From positions 392,787-456,786 of the forward strand of contig NC_006681.1 of assembly GCF_000091045.1 (NCBI RefSeq): DNA of 64,000 nt, given 5' to 3'. The position numbers and the translations under genes are program-made. The DNA is from Cryptococcus deneoformans JEC21 (Eukaryota > Basidiomycota > Tremellomycetes > Tremellales > Cryptococcaceae). Of this stretch, positions 1-12,462 are shown piece by piece. The stretch's first letter is position 1, and each line of letters opens with the position of its first letter. A model generated the notes under the pieces. It searched no databases and was not told the DNA's origin. It saw only the letters and a list, made by a program, of their open reading frames with translations.

Positions 1-331
1 AACTGGAAGCCCAATTTTGCTGTTCGTCTTCGGCCGCATGTCTGATTGTTATGGTTATTTCGAAAGTTGTTCCTCCTTTACCAGTCTGCCAAACGAGATC
101 ACAATGTATAGTTATCAACATTCCGCAGCACATAACCAGCAGCCAGACCTGTTTTGGGGCTGATATCGAAGAGTTCTTCAAGGAGCAAATGGGGAAGAAT
201 CAATTGAGCAAGCTCAAGACATGGGCAGAGATAATTTTTATGCAGATACGTTGAGATGGATACGCGAATGGTAATCCCAAGTGATATACGGACCAAAAGA
301 ACATTCCTTTACATCACTTTACTGACAGTCT
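1..331. other. Left edge, 3' flank of SEY1 and possible end of an upstream gene
   Basis: No gene is certain here. On the plus strand a frame open from the window edge reaches a TGA at 161-163. The same frame then stays open to a TAA at 272-274. This could be the last exon of a gene entering from the left and converging on SEY1. The peptide matches no family I recognise. Confidence 0.2.
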
Positions 332-1140
332 CTACTTTTCCAACATTTCTCCTTTTATCAGATCTCCTTTTCTTTCTTGCTCGTCCGATGAGGAAGCAGT
401 CACAGGCTGTGCGAGAATCCTCTGTGCTTCCGGTACGTCTGCAAATGCTTCCCGCAGCTTCTTGACAACCATCTGGCGGATTTCCCTGATGACTGTACTG
501 GCGATTTGAAGGATAGGACCGGCGAGGCCAAGTTGCAATATGATATACCTGTTGCTCTGTCAGTTGTGCAGGCAAACAATCAGCAGCTAAAACTAGTAAA
601 CTCACCCGGAAGCAGCCAAAACCAAGAGCATGGCAAAGTACAACGGGTTGAACAATACCGCCATCGCCTCATTCCAGCCCAAAACAACAAGAACACCGTA
701 CATCCACACGGGAATCTGCGCTACGCTACTGACCATACTTCTCTTCGCCTCAACATAGGCAGCATCAGCATCACGCTTGAACCTGGACTCAAGTGAAAGT
801 AGTTTGGTGGCGGTGAGAAGGGTGAACGCTGTTGAGGGATCAAAGGGAGATGGGTCGGACTCGACGTCGAAGGACGGTTCGGGTGGTGGGAGCTCAGGAA
901 GAAGTGAGCCCTCGGTTGGAGCGATGTTGGCGAAAAGTGGCAAGAGACCAAGCGTCTTTTTTTTATCATTAGCTGATGCTTGGTTCCTTACAGCTACTAA
1001 AACTCACTTCATCCTTGGCTTTTCTAAATGCCGCCTCAATGTCATCCTCAGGCCTCCAAACTCTCGGGACACCGGCTTCATCATATCTAAAGCTGTCTTC
1101 AAATTTTGTCCTCAATGTCGTCAGTACCGTGGAGTCAGAG

Positions 1141-1181
<41 letters not shown>

Positions 1182-1348
1182 AGCTCGAAGGGAAGCGAGA
1201 GCTGTGGAGTTCTCCTCATCACTGCAGTTGTAACCTATTCGACTGTCAGTGTCGCAACTACGAGAAGAAGACACTTCCTTACTCTTGGCCTTGGAAAGGT
1301 ATGCTTCCTCGGCAGCTTCTATAACGTCGGAATAAGTCTTCAAAACGG

Positions 1349-1384
<36 letters not shown>

Positions 1385-1462
1385 CCTCTACTGGCTCCAA
1401 GATCTGCCTCTTCACGTTTCGCTATTGGATTCATTAGCTTTATATACACAGGTGATCAGGGA

Positions 1463-1509
<47 letters not shown>

Positions 1510-1788
1510 GCGACACTTATCAGCGATGAGCTTAAGGTCCTCGTCTAGCAGAGCAAGCTCATGTTCATACTCCCAGTCGGTCTCCTCCACCTTGACCTCT
1601 GTATAACCATTTAGCATCGTTCCATAGGAGACAACAAGACACACGAACCCTTGGCGCCCGCCAAAAACCTTTCCCTAGCCCGCCTTTTCCCTTCTTCGAC
1701 AACAACGCCAAAATCGTACCCAGGCTCTTTCACCCCCGCAACAATATCCTTGGAAAACTTGGCAGTCTCGATTTTGTGGAGATTCTTG

Positions 1789-1825
<37 letters not shown>

Positions 1826-1832
1826 GCGATGC

Positions 1833-1868
<36 letters not shown>

Positions 1869-1954
1869 GTGGTATCGGGAGGCATCACGATCGAATTTTC
1901 CTACATGTTGATGTTAAGTGCAAATTCGCTCGCGTATTTTTCTCTTTAATCCCA

Positions 1955-1993
<39 letters not shown>

Positions 1994-2688
1994 GGCGCCC
2001 AGGCCCTCAACCACAGATCCCGCCTCCACAGGCCTCCGCACAATCTTTGCGCTTGCCAGGAATGCCTCAAATACCACTGTTGAGATTTCATCGCATCTAA
2101 ACTGGGCCAAAAGTTCCTGCTGGGTGGGAAGGTCAAGATCCTTGTTGGTAAGGACTTGTTGCTAACGAGTGAGTCAGTCAGTCTCTGACAGTTGATCACC
2201 GATGAAAACTCACCCAAATGCCCTCCATGTAAAATGAGACACCGTCCGCCGGGATACGCTTGTGATAAGCGGGTTGGAAGACGTAATCCTCTCTTGAGCG
2301 ATCTGTAAATCGTTGTCGCAACTCGAGTACAGCCTCTTCAAACTTTTCTGGCATGAGTACTTTGTGGGGCAACGCCGCGAAAGACAGGTCAAAGTAAGAT
2401 GAGAGAACGGCGTCTTCCAGATGCGCGGGCTACATAGGCACGTTAGCTGGAACCATAGAACTTGCGCCAATACATACTTTGGACAGGCTATCCCAGATTC
2501 TCTCCATGTCTTGAGTGAGTGTGGCAGTCAGGTTGGACATGGGTGTCGCACCGACATGATCTCGGATCACGAAGAGGATAAGTGTTTTCTCTTGAGGCCT
2601 GATGCTTCTATCAGCGAGTGGTCGAGTAGGAACCATGGAGACATACTTTGGCTTAGTGTTGTCTCCACCTCCTCCAAAAAGACCAAGA

Positions 2689-2732
<44 letters not shown>

Positions 2733-2802
2733 ATACAATCCAATTTGATGTTCCCTGTTGCACACCGTAAGCATCGCTCGCGACTATTTAACACTAAACG
2801 AC

Positions 2803-2892
<90 letters not shown>

Positions 2893-2893
2893 A

Positions 2894-2926
<33 letters not shown>

Positions 2927-2927
2927 T

Positions 2928-2961
<34 letters not shown>

Positions 2962-3040
2962 AGTGGTCTGCTGTCTTTTTGATTCGTCCATGACGTCGAA
3001 CGTTGTACCAAACAACCTATTGAGGAGAGTGGATTTTCCC

Positions 3041-3087
<47 letters not shown>

Positions 3088-3403
3088 GTCCAACAGGTCC
3101 CATTTGGCGAGATAAGGGGAGAGCTCTTTGCTGAAGATCAAGCATCAGCTACGTTATCTAAAGGAAAATACGCAGTCAGAGAAAGACATACGTAAACTCT
3201 TGATTTTCATTCACAATTTGAAGTCTTGGGCTCTCTTTAGCTCCGTCCTTGTTTCCAGCTGTACCGGGACCAACAAAAGGTGCTTGCAGCTCTTGGACCG
3301 CTTTTCGAGCGCTGTCGGGGGTACGAGGGTCGTTCAGGAGCTGTTGAAGCTCCTGAGGCGGGTTTTTCAGGAGGTCCTGAGCTATTTGCGGTGTCTGGTT
3401 CAT
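332..3403 (-). CDS. SEY1: Sey1/RHD3-type dynamin-like GTPase (ER membrane fusion)
   Basis: This is the fungal atlastin-type GTPase, which drives homotypic fusion of ER tubules. The start codon is at 3401-3403, and the gene is split by many short introns. The N-terminal exons carry the P-loop GSQSTGKST, a G3 region with [13 protein letters not shown] and the RD-type G4 motif [12 protein letters not shown] long helical middle part follows. The last exons (about 940-332) hold two hydrophobic segments (the stretch [12 protein letters not shown] and the stretch after [13 protein letters not shown]), then a basic tail ending in GEMLEK. That is the RHD3 plan of GTPase, helical bundle, two membrane segments and cytosolic tail. 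I chose the start because it is the first ATG before the GTPase exons, with no open frame upstream. It is divergent to the promethin-like gene, with about 290 bp between the two starts. Confidence 0.95.
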
Positions 3404-3692
3404 AGCAAGGGAACGGTAATCAAGTTATAGATGGAGATCCTAACATATATAAATATCCATTTGATGTTCCGAGGTTCAGCGTGCTTGCTTTGTTGTGGGT
3501 CGTGACGTTGACGGTGGATTTAAAGTGGGGGTAGGAATAATTTACGTCAGCACTCCAACAAGTTGGTTAGTCACCTCCACCGACGTGTTGATCAATTTGT
3601 CGCTCGCGATGTGGGGCTCGCGTCTTATTATCCCCAGACCTTCCGCTTTTTATGTGTTTTTCATTTTCACTTATATTATTTAGAAGAGTATA

Positions 3693-4887
3693 ATGGAGCA
3701 GGGCGACATGAAAGCAGCCTCACACTCAGACCACAGGAGGGAGCAGAGTCACGCACAGCCAGAGGCTCAACGGGCAGCTCCGACACAACACACTACGACT
3801 GCCTCACACGACCTGCGTTTCATCGACCATTATCTGGACGACGAAGAGGCAGCTTTGGGCCATGTGCGAGGAAGGTTTCAAAGTATTGTTAGTAGGGTAG
3901 AGGAACTTTTCGGCTTGTAAGTACCCGGTCTTTATGCTCCGATTGTGTTGCCTAACCGATGTGTTCGATTTAGTCTGTACAGCGCGACCAAGCCATACAC
4001 TGACAAGGTAGTAGCTGTGGCAGAGCAGAACCCCATATTATTTGTAAGCCAGAACTTTTTCTGGAGTGTTCCTCTAATCGTTACTGGTAGACTTTTGCGT
4101 CTATCTGGATTGCTTTTAGCATCATACCAATTATTATCTTCGCGTAGGTTTGACCATTTCAAGCAAACGGAAGCCAATATATCAATTTGATTGCAATTTT
4201 ATAGTGGCTTCGTAGCCTTTTGCACTGTCACAATATTTTCCATCGCTACGTTTTTCATCTGTGCAACAATCGTTGGCATCTTACTACTTACGTGTGAGTC
4301 GGAGATAATGGATATAATATTCAGTAACGAAGGGTTGACTTCCGATACTTGCAGTCTTTGCGGTGATTGGTACCGTGGTAATCGCCTGTACGCTTTTCCA
4401 ATCTTTCGAATGGCTTGTGTTTAACTGACAGACTCCTCAAGCGGCTATACTCATTCCTACTCTGGCTATCACTACCATCTTATCAACTCTCACGTTGTCC
4501 TTCTTACTTGGTTTATTTGTCATTCATCGACTATACCTCCATTTATCCGCGGCGACATCTGATGAGTGGAGCCTTGAAGCTGTTGGACAAGGTTTCAAGG
4601 GATGGGTTGAAGAAGTCGGAGAAAGAGTAGGATTAGATGGATCAGAGACAATTGTGCTCAAACAGAGTCCAGATGATGATGACGGAAGAGCAAAAATAAT
4701 TGATGAGAAGAACGATTCCAGTGGTGGTGCAACTTCGACGACCGCCGCTTCAGAGAGCGAACAGGCCGGCCATATCGAAGATGAGAAGGCGAATACCAGG
4801 GAGCTCAATATGGTCACTTCCAGCACCCTGGAAAAGACATCACAAAACCACGACAATCGTCGTTTACGAGACGCTGCATCCACTTAG
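3693..4887 (+). CDS. Promethin/LDAF1-like lipid-droplet membrane protein
   Basis: Six exons join cleanly: 3693-3916, 3974-4043, 4091-4143, 4205-4293, 4355-4387 and 4442-4887. The summed length is a multiple of three and gives 304 residues. The N-terminal 80 residues are polar. A central hydrophobic block follows, with several closely spaced membrane segments (for example FASIWIAFSIIPIIIFAGFV, FFICATIVGILLL and TLAITTILSTLTL). The C-terminal 120 residues are acidic and hydrophilic. This hairpin block with hydrophilic ends is typical of the promethin family (human LDAF1, yeast Ldo proteins), which works with seipin at lipid-droplet assembly sites in the ER. The family call rests on topology and on the phrase TKPYTDKV before the first segment, so it is good but not certain. 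A reticulon-like or Pra1-like protein is the main alternative. Confidence 0.7.
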
Positions 4888-5112
4888 CATTATTGTATTG
4901 ATACACAAACAAAAGCATTCAGAGCATCATAGCAAATAAAACACACGACGGTAAATGATGATTCATGATGTGTCCTCTGTTGGAGAGATGATATATGTAT
5001 GTTTTTAGTAGTACAGTAGTTGGGTACTGTACTCTTGCAGTCCCTTTATACAATTGATTTGAAGCCAGTTCTATATCACAATATCCCAACCACGCGCCAC
5101 TGACCAAAAAAA
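4888..5112. other. Convergent 3' region
   Basis: A short AT-rich spacer between the convergent 3' ends of the promethin-like gene and MET2. Nothing else is seen in it. Confidence 0.5.
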
Positions 5113-5409
5113 TTACCACCTCGTAACATCTGCCTCGGCCTCGCCGAATACGCTTTCCTTTTTGATGTCAAATCCTTCTTCTCCCTGTACATAATCTTCG
5201 GGATCGATCACTCGTTTCTCGTAGAACTCGGGCATCTTTCTCTTCAGCCATCCTTCAACCCATCCGTTAATGGCTTCAAACTCCAATAAGAAACCGTCAT
5301 GTCCGTCAGGGGAAGGAATGACAACAAGCTCTGCATCGGGGATCCCAGCTGCAAGCTCGCGTTGTTCGGAAGTGGTGAACAAGCCATCGGACTCAATGCC
5401 GATGACCAA

Positions 5410-5450
<41 letters not shown>

Positions 5451-5834
5451 TGAGCTCTTCTTCTGTTGCGTCGGCGGACGAGGGAAGACCAGAAGAGAGT
5501 GAGGACAGAGAAGTGTCACGGGAAGGAGCGGACAGATCGTGGGTGTCGAGTTTACGGGTGATGTGGATGTAACAGTTGGCATCAAATCGACCAGTAAACT
5601 GCGCTAACGTCAACGATGCTCGCATATTCCAGTTAAGGAAGTCTCACCTTGTCTCCCTGGTAGCGAAGATAGCTTTGCGCAGAAAAGATTTTGGGCGGTG
5701 CTTCTCCGCCAGTTCCAATTTTATTCCCGTTGGCCTTCACTTCTTGAGTCTTTACAACCTCAGCCTGAGCCGCATCACCCTCTCCACGGTTAGGGCCTTC
5801 GCTCCCGCTACGAGATATCGGTCTTGCGCCAGAG

Positions 5835-5866
<32 letters not shown>

Positions 5867-5996
5867 TCTCCAGCTGGGGGACTTGGCAGCGAGATCGCTC
5901 TCACTGGGGACGCTAGGGTCGGTCGTCTCTTGACCACCCATGATTCGTACACCACCCTTGGGCACTGACGATTTACCGCCGCCGGCACGTCGGCCG

Positions 5997-6028
<32 letters not shown>

Positions 6029-6386
6029 AGTCAACAAAGCCGCCATTCTAGCCGCAGCCAGACCCCTGGCTGGCTGTCGAGCCAGGTCAACTTTGCCTCC
6101 TTCCTCCTCAATTTCGTAATAGTAACCGTCTTTGTAGTCTGGATCGGAGTAGATAGATTGACGCTGTGCTTCTCCCCAAGAAATACACCAAGCTGAATGA
6201 CGAGCTGAAGTCGCAAGGGGGATAATGGCTCTGACAAACCCAGGAGGGGTATTGAGTGGGTATTCAAGAACAGTCATACCACCCATGGATCCACCAACGA
6301 CGGCTGCCACCGATTTCACACCAAGAGATTTGAGAATTATGTAATGCAATCTGTCATTTGTCAGCACCCAGTAAACTAGTATGTAG

Positions 6387-6423
<37 letters not shown>

Positions 6424-6616
6424 GGGCATCTCGGGACCAAAAGGCTTGCCAGTCTCGGGGTTGGTAGTGACACTGGAAATAGTGCCGTAGGGTGAACCTA
6501 TAACGTTTCCACAGAAGATGAAAAATCTGGTCGGGTCAAAGGCCTTGTTGAGACCAAGCAACGGTCCCCACCTGTAAGGAGACGATTAGCCCTCACTACT
6601 CCGCAAGGCGAACGGA

Positions 6617-6651
<35 letters not shown>

Positions 6652-6691
6652 CAAAGCATGACAGATGACTAAACAGTTGTCGGCTTTTTCG

Positions 6692-6729
<38 letters not shown>

Positions 6730-6772
6730 ATTAAGAGTGACACCTGACTCTAGGGTGAACGAAGGGATGATC

Positions 6773-6814
<42 letters not shown>

Positions 6815-6939
6815 CGTATTTTTTGAGGTGTGGGAGCGTTATCCGACATCCTGGAGATGTAGAGCGAAGAAGAATGACTTGGAGACGAGCCGATTCTGGG
6901 TTTTGCAGGACGATGGAACAACAACGATAAATTACCCAT
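5113..6939 (-). CDS. MET2: Homoserine O-acetyltransferase
   Basis: This enzyme acetylates homoserine with acetyl-CoA, a committed step towards methionine in fungi. The alpha/beta-hydrolase core is clear: AYKTWGKLN and CHALTGSADVEDW near the N-terminus, the nucleophile elbow GGSMGGM with its serine, and DGHDGFLLE near the C-terminus with the catalytic histidine. The DGLFT region supplies the aspartate. The start at 6937-6939 gives about 30 residues before a second ATG at 6849, and either could be used. Between core and C-terminal part lies a polar, low-complexity insert of roughly 90-100 residues (about 5990-5690), rich in G, S, R and E. Introns are few and short. It is convergent with the promethin-like gene. 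Confidence 0.95.
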
Positions 6940-7124
6940 CGCATCGATTTTTGACTCGTCGGTAGTATCTTCTAAACCCTTCGGCCATCGCCGATATTAC
7001 TCGCCACTCTTCCTCCTATTGAATACGTAATGTCCATGGCCAACCCGATGCTCCTTCAGACGACGGTCTGATACTGGACAATGCTGAAGCTATGCATGAT
7101 GGATGCAGGAAGTTACTATGACAA

Positions 7125-10100
7125 TTACAATGCTACACCATTCTTCCGCCTCTCGGCTACAAGTCTTCTTCTTTCTCTTCTCGCTTCCAATGCTCTAAAG
7201 CCTATCCCCCTTCCTCTGCCAACGATCGCCCTCTTTCCCGTCCTAGCTCTTCTACCTCTAACTCCTTCCTGGTTTCGTCCTTCTGACACGACTCCAGACC
7301 ACGCATTTTCTAGTCTTCCTCTAGTTGGCCCTCCTAATCTATTCCACTTTTTCAAGGTTGTAGGTCTCGCGAGCTCATCCTCCCTGATCATTTGCTCTGC
7401 GAGTTGTACGACCTCGTTCATGTCCTGTTGCTGTTCCTTATCCAATCCCTTCAGCAGCTGTTTTCGGGCATACAGTTTGATACCCCTCGTAATCTTCCTC
7501 CCCGTCACGCCTAACGCTTTCCCATTGGCTTCCATGACTCTCAGTGCGCCCCTTAAATCGCCATCGGATCGCAACGCCTGGGCAACGACGGCCACCGCTT
7601 TCTCATCAAGCCTGACGCCTAAACGTTGCAAATCGGTGTAACATAGTTGAGCCGCCTCTTTGTATTTCCCGGCAAATGAATACGCTTGGATCATGGCAGT
7701 GACTGCCAACAGATCTAATCCTTCGCCCTCCTTCCCGCCCAAAGACCTGATACGTTCATAAGCCTTCCTCGCGTGCCGAGGTTTGCGCTTCTTGCCCCAA
7801 CCCGTAAGGACTACCATCAACATATCTTTGGTCGTACTGATCCCGATCTGAGAGGCAAGGATCAACAGATCCTGAACTTCGTACATGTGACCCGCATCGG
7901 CATAACCCTGCATCAACGCAACAATGTGACGGTGATCAGGATTGAAACCCCGAGCGATGAGGGCATTCCATACAATACGGGCTGACGGTACACCAGAGAT
8001 GTCGGTGTTGGTCATTGCGTCATAGCGAAGCCTATTGGCCAGGGAGCGAGAAGTAGAACGGGAATCAATAGATTCGAGAGATTCAATGATAGCCGACAGC
8101 GCAGAATAGAGAGGCGGGGAAAGAACAAGCCCAGCAGTGGGATGGAAGGTGTCCTCATTATGAGAAGGGAAAAATTTGGTCGACGACGCATCTCTGTTAC
8201 GCGTGCGTGCAGATGATGACACAGCGTCGGCAAGAATGGAGTCAAGGAGAGACTGACTTGGTGGAAGTGTTGGAGTGGATTCCATAATTCTAGAGACGAG
8301 GGTAGCGAGATCGTAAGGAGAATGTTGCAAAGTCGATCGAGAAAAGTCAACGATGGTTTTGAGGGTAAGATTATTTGGCTTGATGCCAAAGGAATGGATA
8401 AGAGACATGGCAATTTCAAGACCAGGGATACCGCGTTCGCGGGATAGCGCACCCAAGACGAAATTCATGGCTCGAATGTCCGGTTTGACTCCGTGAGGCA
8501 GTTTCCATTCGCTATCAGTAGACGGAGCATCTGGAAGCGCAGATTGTAGAGCAGCCAAAGCATCGTCAGACTTGCCTTGTTCAAACAATGCTCTGAGCAA
8601 GTTCGTCACTACCTCTTCGTCCACGACCTCTGAACTGGTGCACATCTTATCCCAAATCCTCTTGACCTCTTTCAAATCACCTTTCCTGCTGGCAATCATG
8701 AACAAAAGGCTCGCAGTCTTCGATGTAGGTGTCACATGCCCGCCGCCTTCAACGCCCCATTCCGTCAGATTGAATTTTTTCAGAAGCTCTTCTGCTTTTG
8801 AAATCTCATTTGCGTCGAGTCTCAGACGAATGAGAGCATGTAATAGCCTAGCTTCCAGGGGCAGCTCAAGCCTTTCAATATCGTCCAAGACCTTAATCTC
8901 CAGATCCTTATCTCGGCCCAGACTTCTGTATCCCCACAAAATCGCCAACTGCTGACACGCATAATCCACTCCTCCCGTTATGTTCGCCTCTTTAGCGATG
9001 GCCTTCGCTGTGGGCAGATCGCCCATATGTAAGAAAGCTTGAACAAGGTGGTTCATCGCATTCACGGAAGGCTCCAAATCGAGTACGTCGTGCAACTCAA
9101 AAATCCTCGGCACTTTTGAGCTTTGATGGATGCCAAAATGAGCCTGCATGTAGAATGCAATGAGCTCAGAAGTGAAATATCGATGAGGGAAAGTTTCGGG
9201 TGAAAAAAGCTCCACGATAACCTGCCACTCACGGGCTGCCGCGAGATCTTCTGCAATGCCTTCGAAAGGAAGGATTGGAGGATTGGAGTCGGTAGCTAGT
9301 TGTTCCCGGAGCCGTTCCTGGAAGATGATCTTTGCTACACGATGGCACTTGAGCCGATAGCATAAGGTTAGGAGGTTCCTCAAAATTTTACCCCTAAGAT
9401 ATCTACCCATAAAAGGATCGGAGCTGTTTTTGCACGAGGGAAGGGCGTAGATAATTGCACGCAGGACCCGAATGGCTTTGGCACAATCTTCAGGATTTAT
9501 GCGAAGAAGGACCTTTGGGATATCGCGGGTCACTTTCGTGACACCCCATATAAGCGCTCGCACCTCCGCATGGCGGATGGTCAAAAGATCGGCATGGGGA
9601 AGTTTGGGAAGGGTAAGCAGAGCAAGAAGGGGATGTGACGGGATGAGCCCGCGGAACGTTTCGAGAGGCGGCAGAGGCGAAGGGGGAAGTTGAGAGGGAT
9701 CATAGCTTTGAAGCCACGAGTCCAGCCACTCCGATGGAGGCTCCTTTGGTAAGGGATGTAGAGAGAAATCGTCATGCACGTCGAGGTCTGCTTGGAAAGA
9801 TTTTAACTTGTTTGCAGATAAGGGTTTAATAGGATCTACACCAATGATTATATGTGTTAGCTCGCATCATTGAAAAAGACGCTCGAGTACACTTACCAGA
9901 ACCTGTAGGACCCGCCAGCTTTCCCCACGACTGTTGATTGGAGTATCGACCAGTACCGTCATCCTCCGCGATTGCCCAGGCTGCTGCTGCGACACCCGAA
10001 CTCATTGATCTCCCCTTGGATCCCGACACGGGAGCTGTAGACTGATGTCTGGTACCCGAGCGCGACAGACCAGCAGCATCTGTATGTGTTGGCCTAGAAG

Positions 10101-10224
10101 CAATAGCGCGAAGAAATGCTTGTCGTGACGACTCTGCTGGTAGCGCAGGAGACGCAGATAATGAAGTAATGGAAGCAACAGATGTCAGGCGCCTACTATA
10201 GGCCTGGCGAGTGGTAGGAAGCAT
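7125..10224 (-). CDS. Mitochondrial pentatricopeptide-repeat (PPR) protein
   Basis: The main exon (7125-9835) encodes about 900 helical residues with many degenerate PPR/TPR-like repeats, for example AMNHLVQAFLHMGDLPTAKA, SKAEELLKKF, VALMQGYADAGHMYEVQDLL and TAMIQAYSFAGKYKEAAQL. The tail is very basic. An upstream exon (9897-10224) joins in frame across a 61-bp intron at 9836-9896. It supplies an ATG at 10222-10224 and a positively charged, S/A-rich N-terminus (MLPTTRQAYSRRLTSV) that looks like a mitochondrial presequence. Without this exon the main frame has no ATG at its start. Such proteins bind organellar RNA and act in mitochondrial transcript stability or translation; the specific target is unknown. 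A further intron at 10246-10301 lies in the 5' leader. Confidence 0.85.
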
Positions 10225-10679
10225 GAAGCAAGTCGTATTTATAGACTGCCAAAACAAGCGTCAGGAACCAATGAAATTGTAAGGAAAGGGACGCTATTCA
10301 CCGTGGCCTCGACGTCCGCATGGATGATTTTCGATTAGGTAAGTTGCCAGATTCTCCTGATGTAGGCTATACTTGCTTCCAGGAGAGTTGGAGACAACCT
10401 GGAAGAAGTAAAAGAAGGTGCGGGGGATTTTTTTGATTTCTGAAAAGTGGTCAAAAGGGAATGTGTGCAAGAGCGACATTTCACGACGCGGACCAAGGTT
10501 TCGGATTTGTTCAACGGAGTAATTCGCATCTCCGTTTGGCGGTGATCGCCGTCCGAGCCTCGTTTCCGGCAGCCGACCGGGCGACGAGCCTGGCACACTA
10601 AGAAGTCGGGAACAGTGTATTAAACAGCTTCATGATATAACCTCTTTACAACAACAGCAATATACGCTTGTTTAGCACC
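10225..10679. promoter_or_regulatory. Divergent PPR / NPT1 promoter region
   Basis: This spacer separates two divergent starts. On the minus strand it holds a probable 5'-leader intron of the PPR gene (10246-10301, GTGAAT donor, TTGGCAG acceptor). The leader upstream contains a short ATG frame that closes just after the splice junction. No further gene could be supported, although open frames exist on the minus strand. Confidence 0.4.
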
Positions 10680-10987
10680 ATGCCGGACAAGCTACACCTA
10701 CCCATAGATGATGTCCAGATCCCCTTCAGTATCCTCGATACTGACCTTTACAAGGTGTGTTCTCCCACTGCTGCCAGTGCTTCTGCTCATACAACACAAT
10801 CTCCACACAGCTTACAATGCAAAACGCCGTCCTCCACCACTTTAGTGACGCGCATGTGGTCATCAAGTTTACCAATAGGAGTCCTCAAATGCTCTTCTCG
10901 AAGGAATGTTTTGACTGGGTACAACAGCGAGTGAATGGTAAGCTTATCGGGCTGACTTTTACACTTCATCTTAGCTGATTCGATCAC

Positions 10988-11024
<37 letters not shown>

Positions 11025-11261
11025 AAAGAGCTTTCTAAGGCTTGTCCTTATTTCTCGGAATCATACCTAGATTATCTCTCCAATATGCAACTCGACCCTG
11101 TCAAGCAAGTAAAGCTCACTTTCATTCCCCAGGGCTCCAACGAGAAAGGAGAAAAGATGGGTGAGATTGGATGTGTCATCGAAGGGCCTTGGAAGGATAC
11201 TATGTTATACGAAGTTCCCGTTATGGCTATCTGTAAGTTGAAGCGATGATTTCATTGTCCT

Positions 11262-11327
<66 letters not shown>

Positions 11328-12099
11328 GCAGTTTGGTAAATCAAGCCTCGCGACCTATGTGCATTCCAATACAGCTAACATTTCACATAGAACTGGCCAA
11401 GAAGAAGGCTTTAGATCTCTTGAATCCTCCTGCTCCCACGACGTCATTATCGTTCTCTGAATTCGGCACTCGCCGTCGACGGAGTTTCAAGGCCCAGGAT
11501 ATCATCATGCGGGGCCTTATTGCTGGCCATGAAGAGTACAAATCCAAAGGAGGGAGTCAGGGGATTTTGAGCGGGACAAGTAATGTGAGCATAGGTTTGC
11601 CGATTTGTAGCGCCTATCTAAGCTGACATGCATCAAGGTCTATTTGGCTTTGAAATACGGCCTCAATCCTGTCGGCACGATTGCCCATGAATGGATCATG
11701 GCCGTCGGTGCGACTTATGGATACAGAGGGGCTAATGGAAGAGCTATGGATATGTGGGAAGAGGGTAGGGACGTTTATTGGGCGTTTACTGAGTCCTATT
11801 CGCTAACGCAGGGTTTAGTCTACCCTCCCGGTACCAAGTTTTCCTCTCCACTCACCATGCTCACGGACACCTACACTGCCGCGATCTTCTTTAAAGACTT
11901 TATCTCCGATCCCGCTCGTGCTCTTCGCTGGGCCGTTCTCAGGCAAGATTCTGGAGACGCCTTCAAGTTTGTCGAGGACGCAAAGGAGGCGTGGAGGACT
12001 ATCGAGGATAAGGCTGGTATCAAGCGAGACGTTGGGCCGAATGGCGAGGAAGAAGTTGCAAAAGGAAAGAAGGTTATTTTCAGTGACGGCTTAGATGTG

Positions 12100-12133
<34 letters not shown>

Positions 12134-12256
12134 AGGCTGGCATGGCGGGTGAGTTCACCAACTGATTTGACATGTATGTTCATTGACAGTGTTATTATAG
12201 CATCATTCGGTATCGGTACGGACTTGACCAATGATTTTCGTAAGGCCTCAGATCCC

Positions 12257-12309
<53 letters not shown>

Positions 12310-12320
12310 AAAGGATTGTA

Positions 12321-12352
<32 letters not shown>

Positions 12353-12462
12353 TTTGCTATGACGTACACTATTGCAGTACCTGACCAACCTCGCTGTAGC
12401 ATACTGGTTCTCTTGAAGAGGTTAGGAAAGCTCAACAGGAACTGGGCATTAACAAGAACTAG
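10680..12462 (+). CDS. NPT1: Nicotinate phosphoribosyltransferase
   Basis: This enzyme converts nicotinic acid and PRPP to nicotinate mononucleotide, the entry step of NAD salvage. The start ATG is at 10680-10682. Short introns separate the exons. The protein opens with PFSILDTDLYKLTMQ, the family N-terminal signature. It continues with SEGYFKFVDTDWDYDG, then NPVGTIAHEWIMAVGATYG around the active site, LTDTYTAAIFFKDF, and WAVLRQDSGD before the phosphoribosyl-binding part. The C-terminal exons carry SFGIGTDLTND. The last exon ends with QELGINKN and TAG at 12460-12462. Length and order match eukaryotic enzymes of about 430 residues. Confidence 0.95.
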
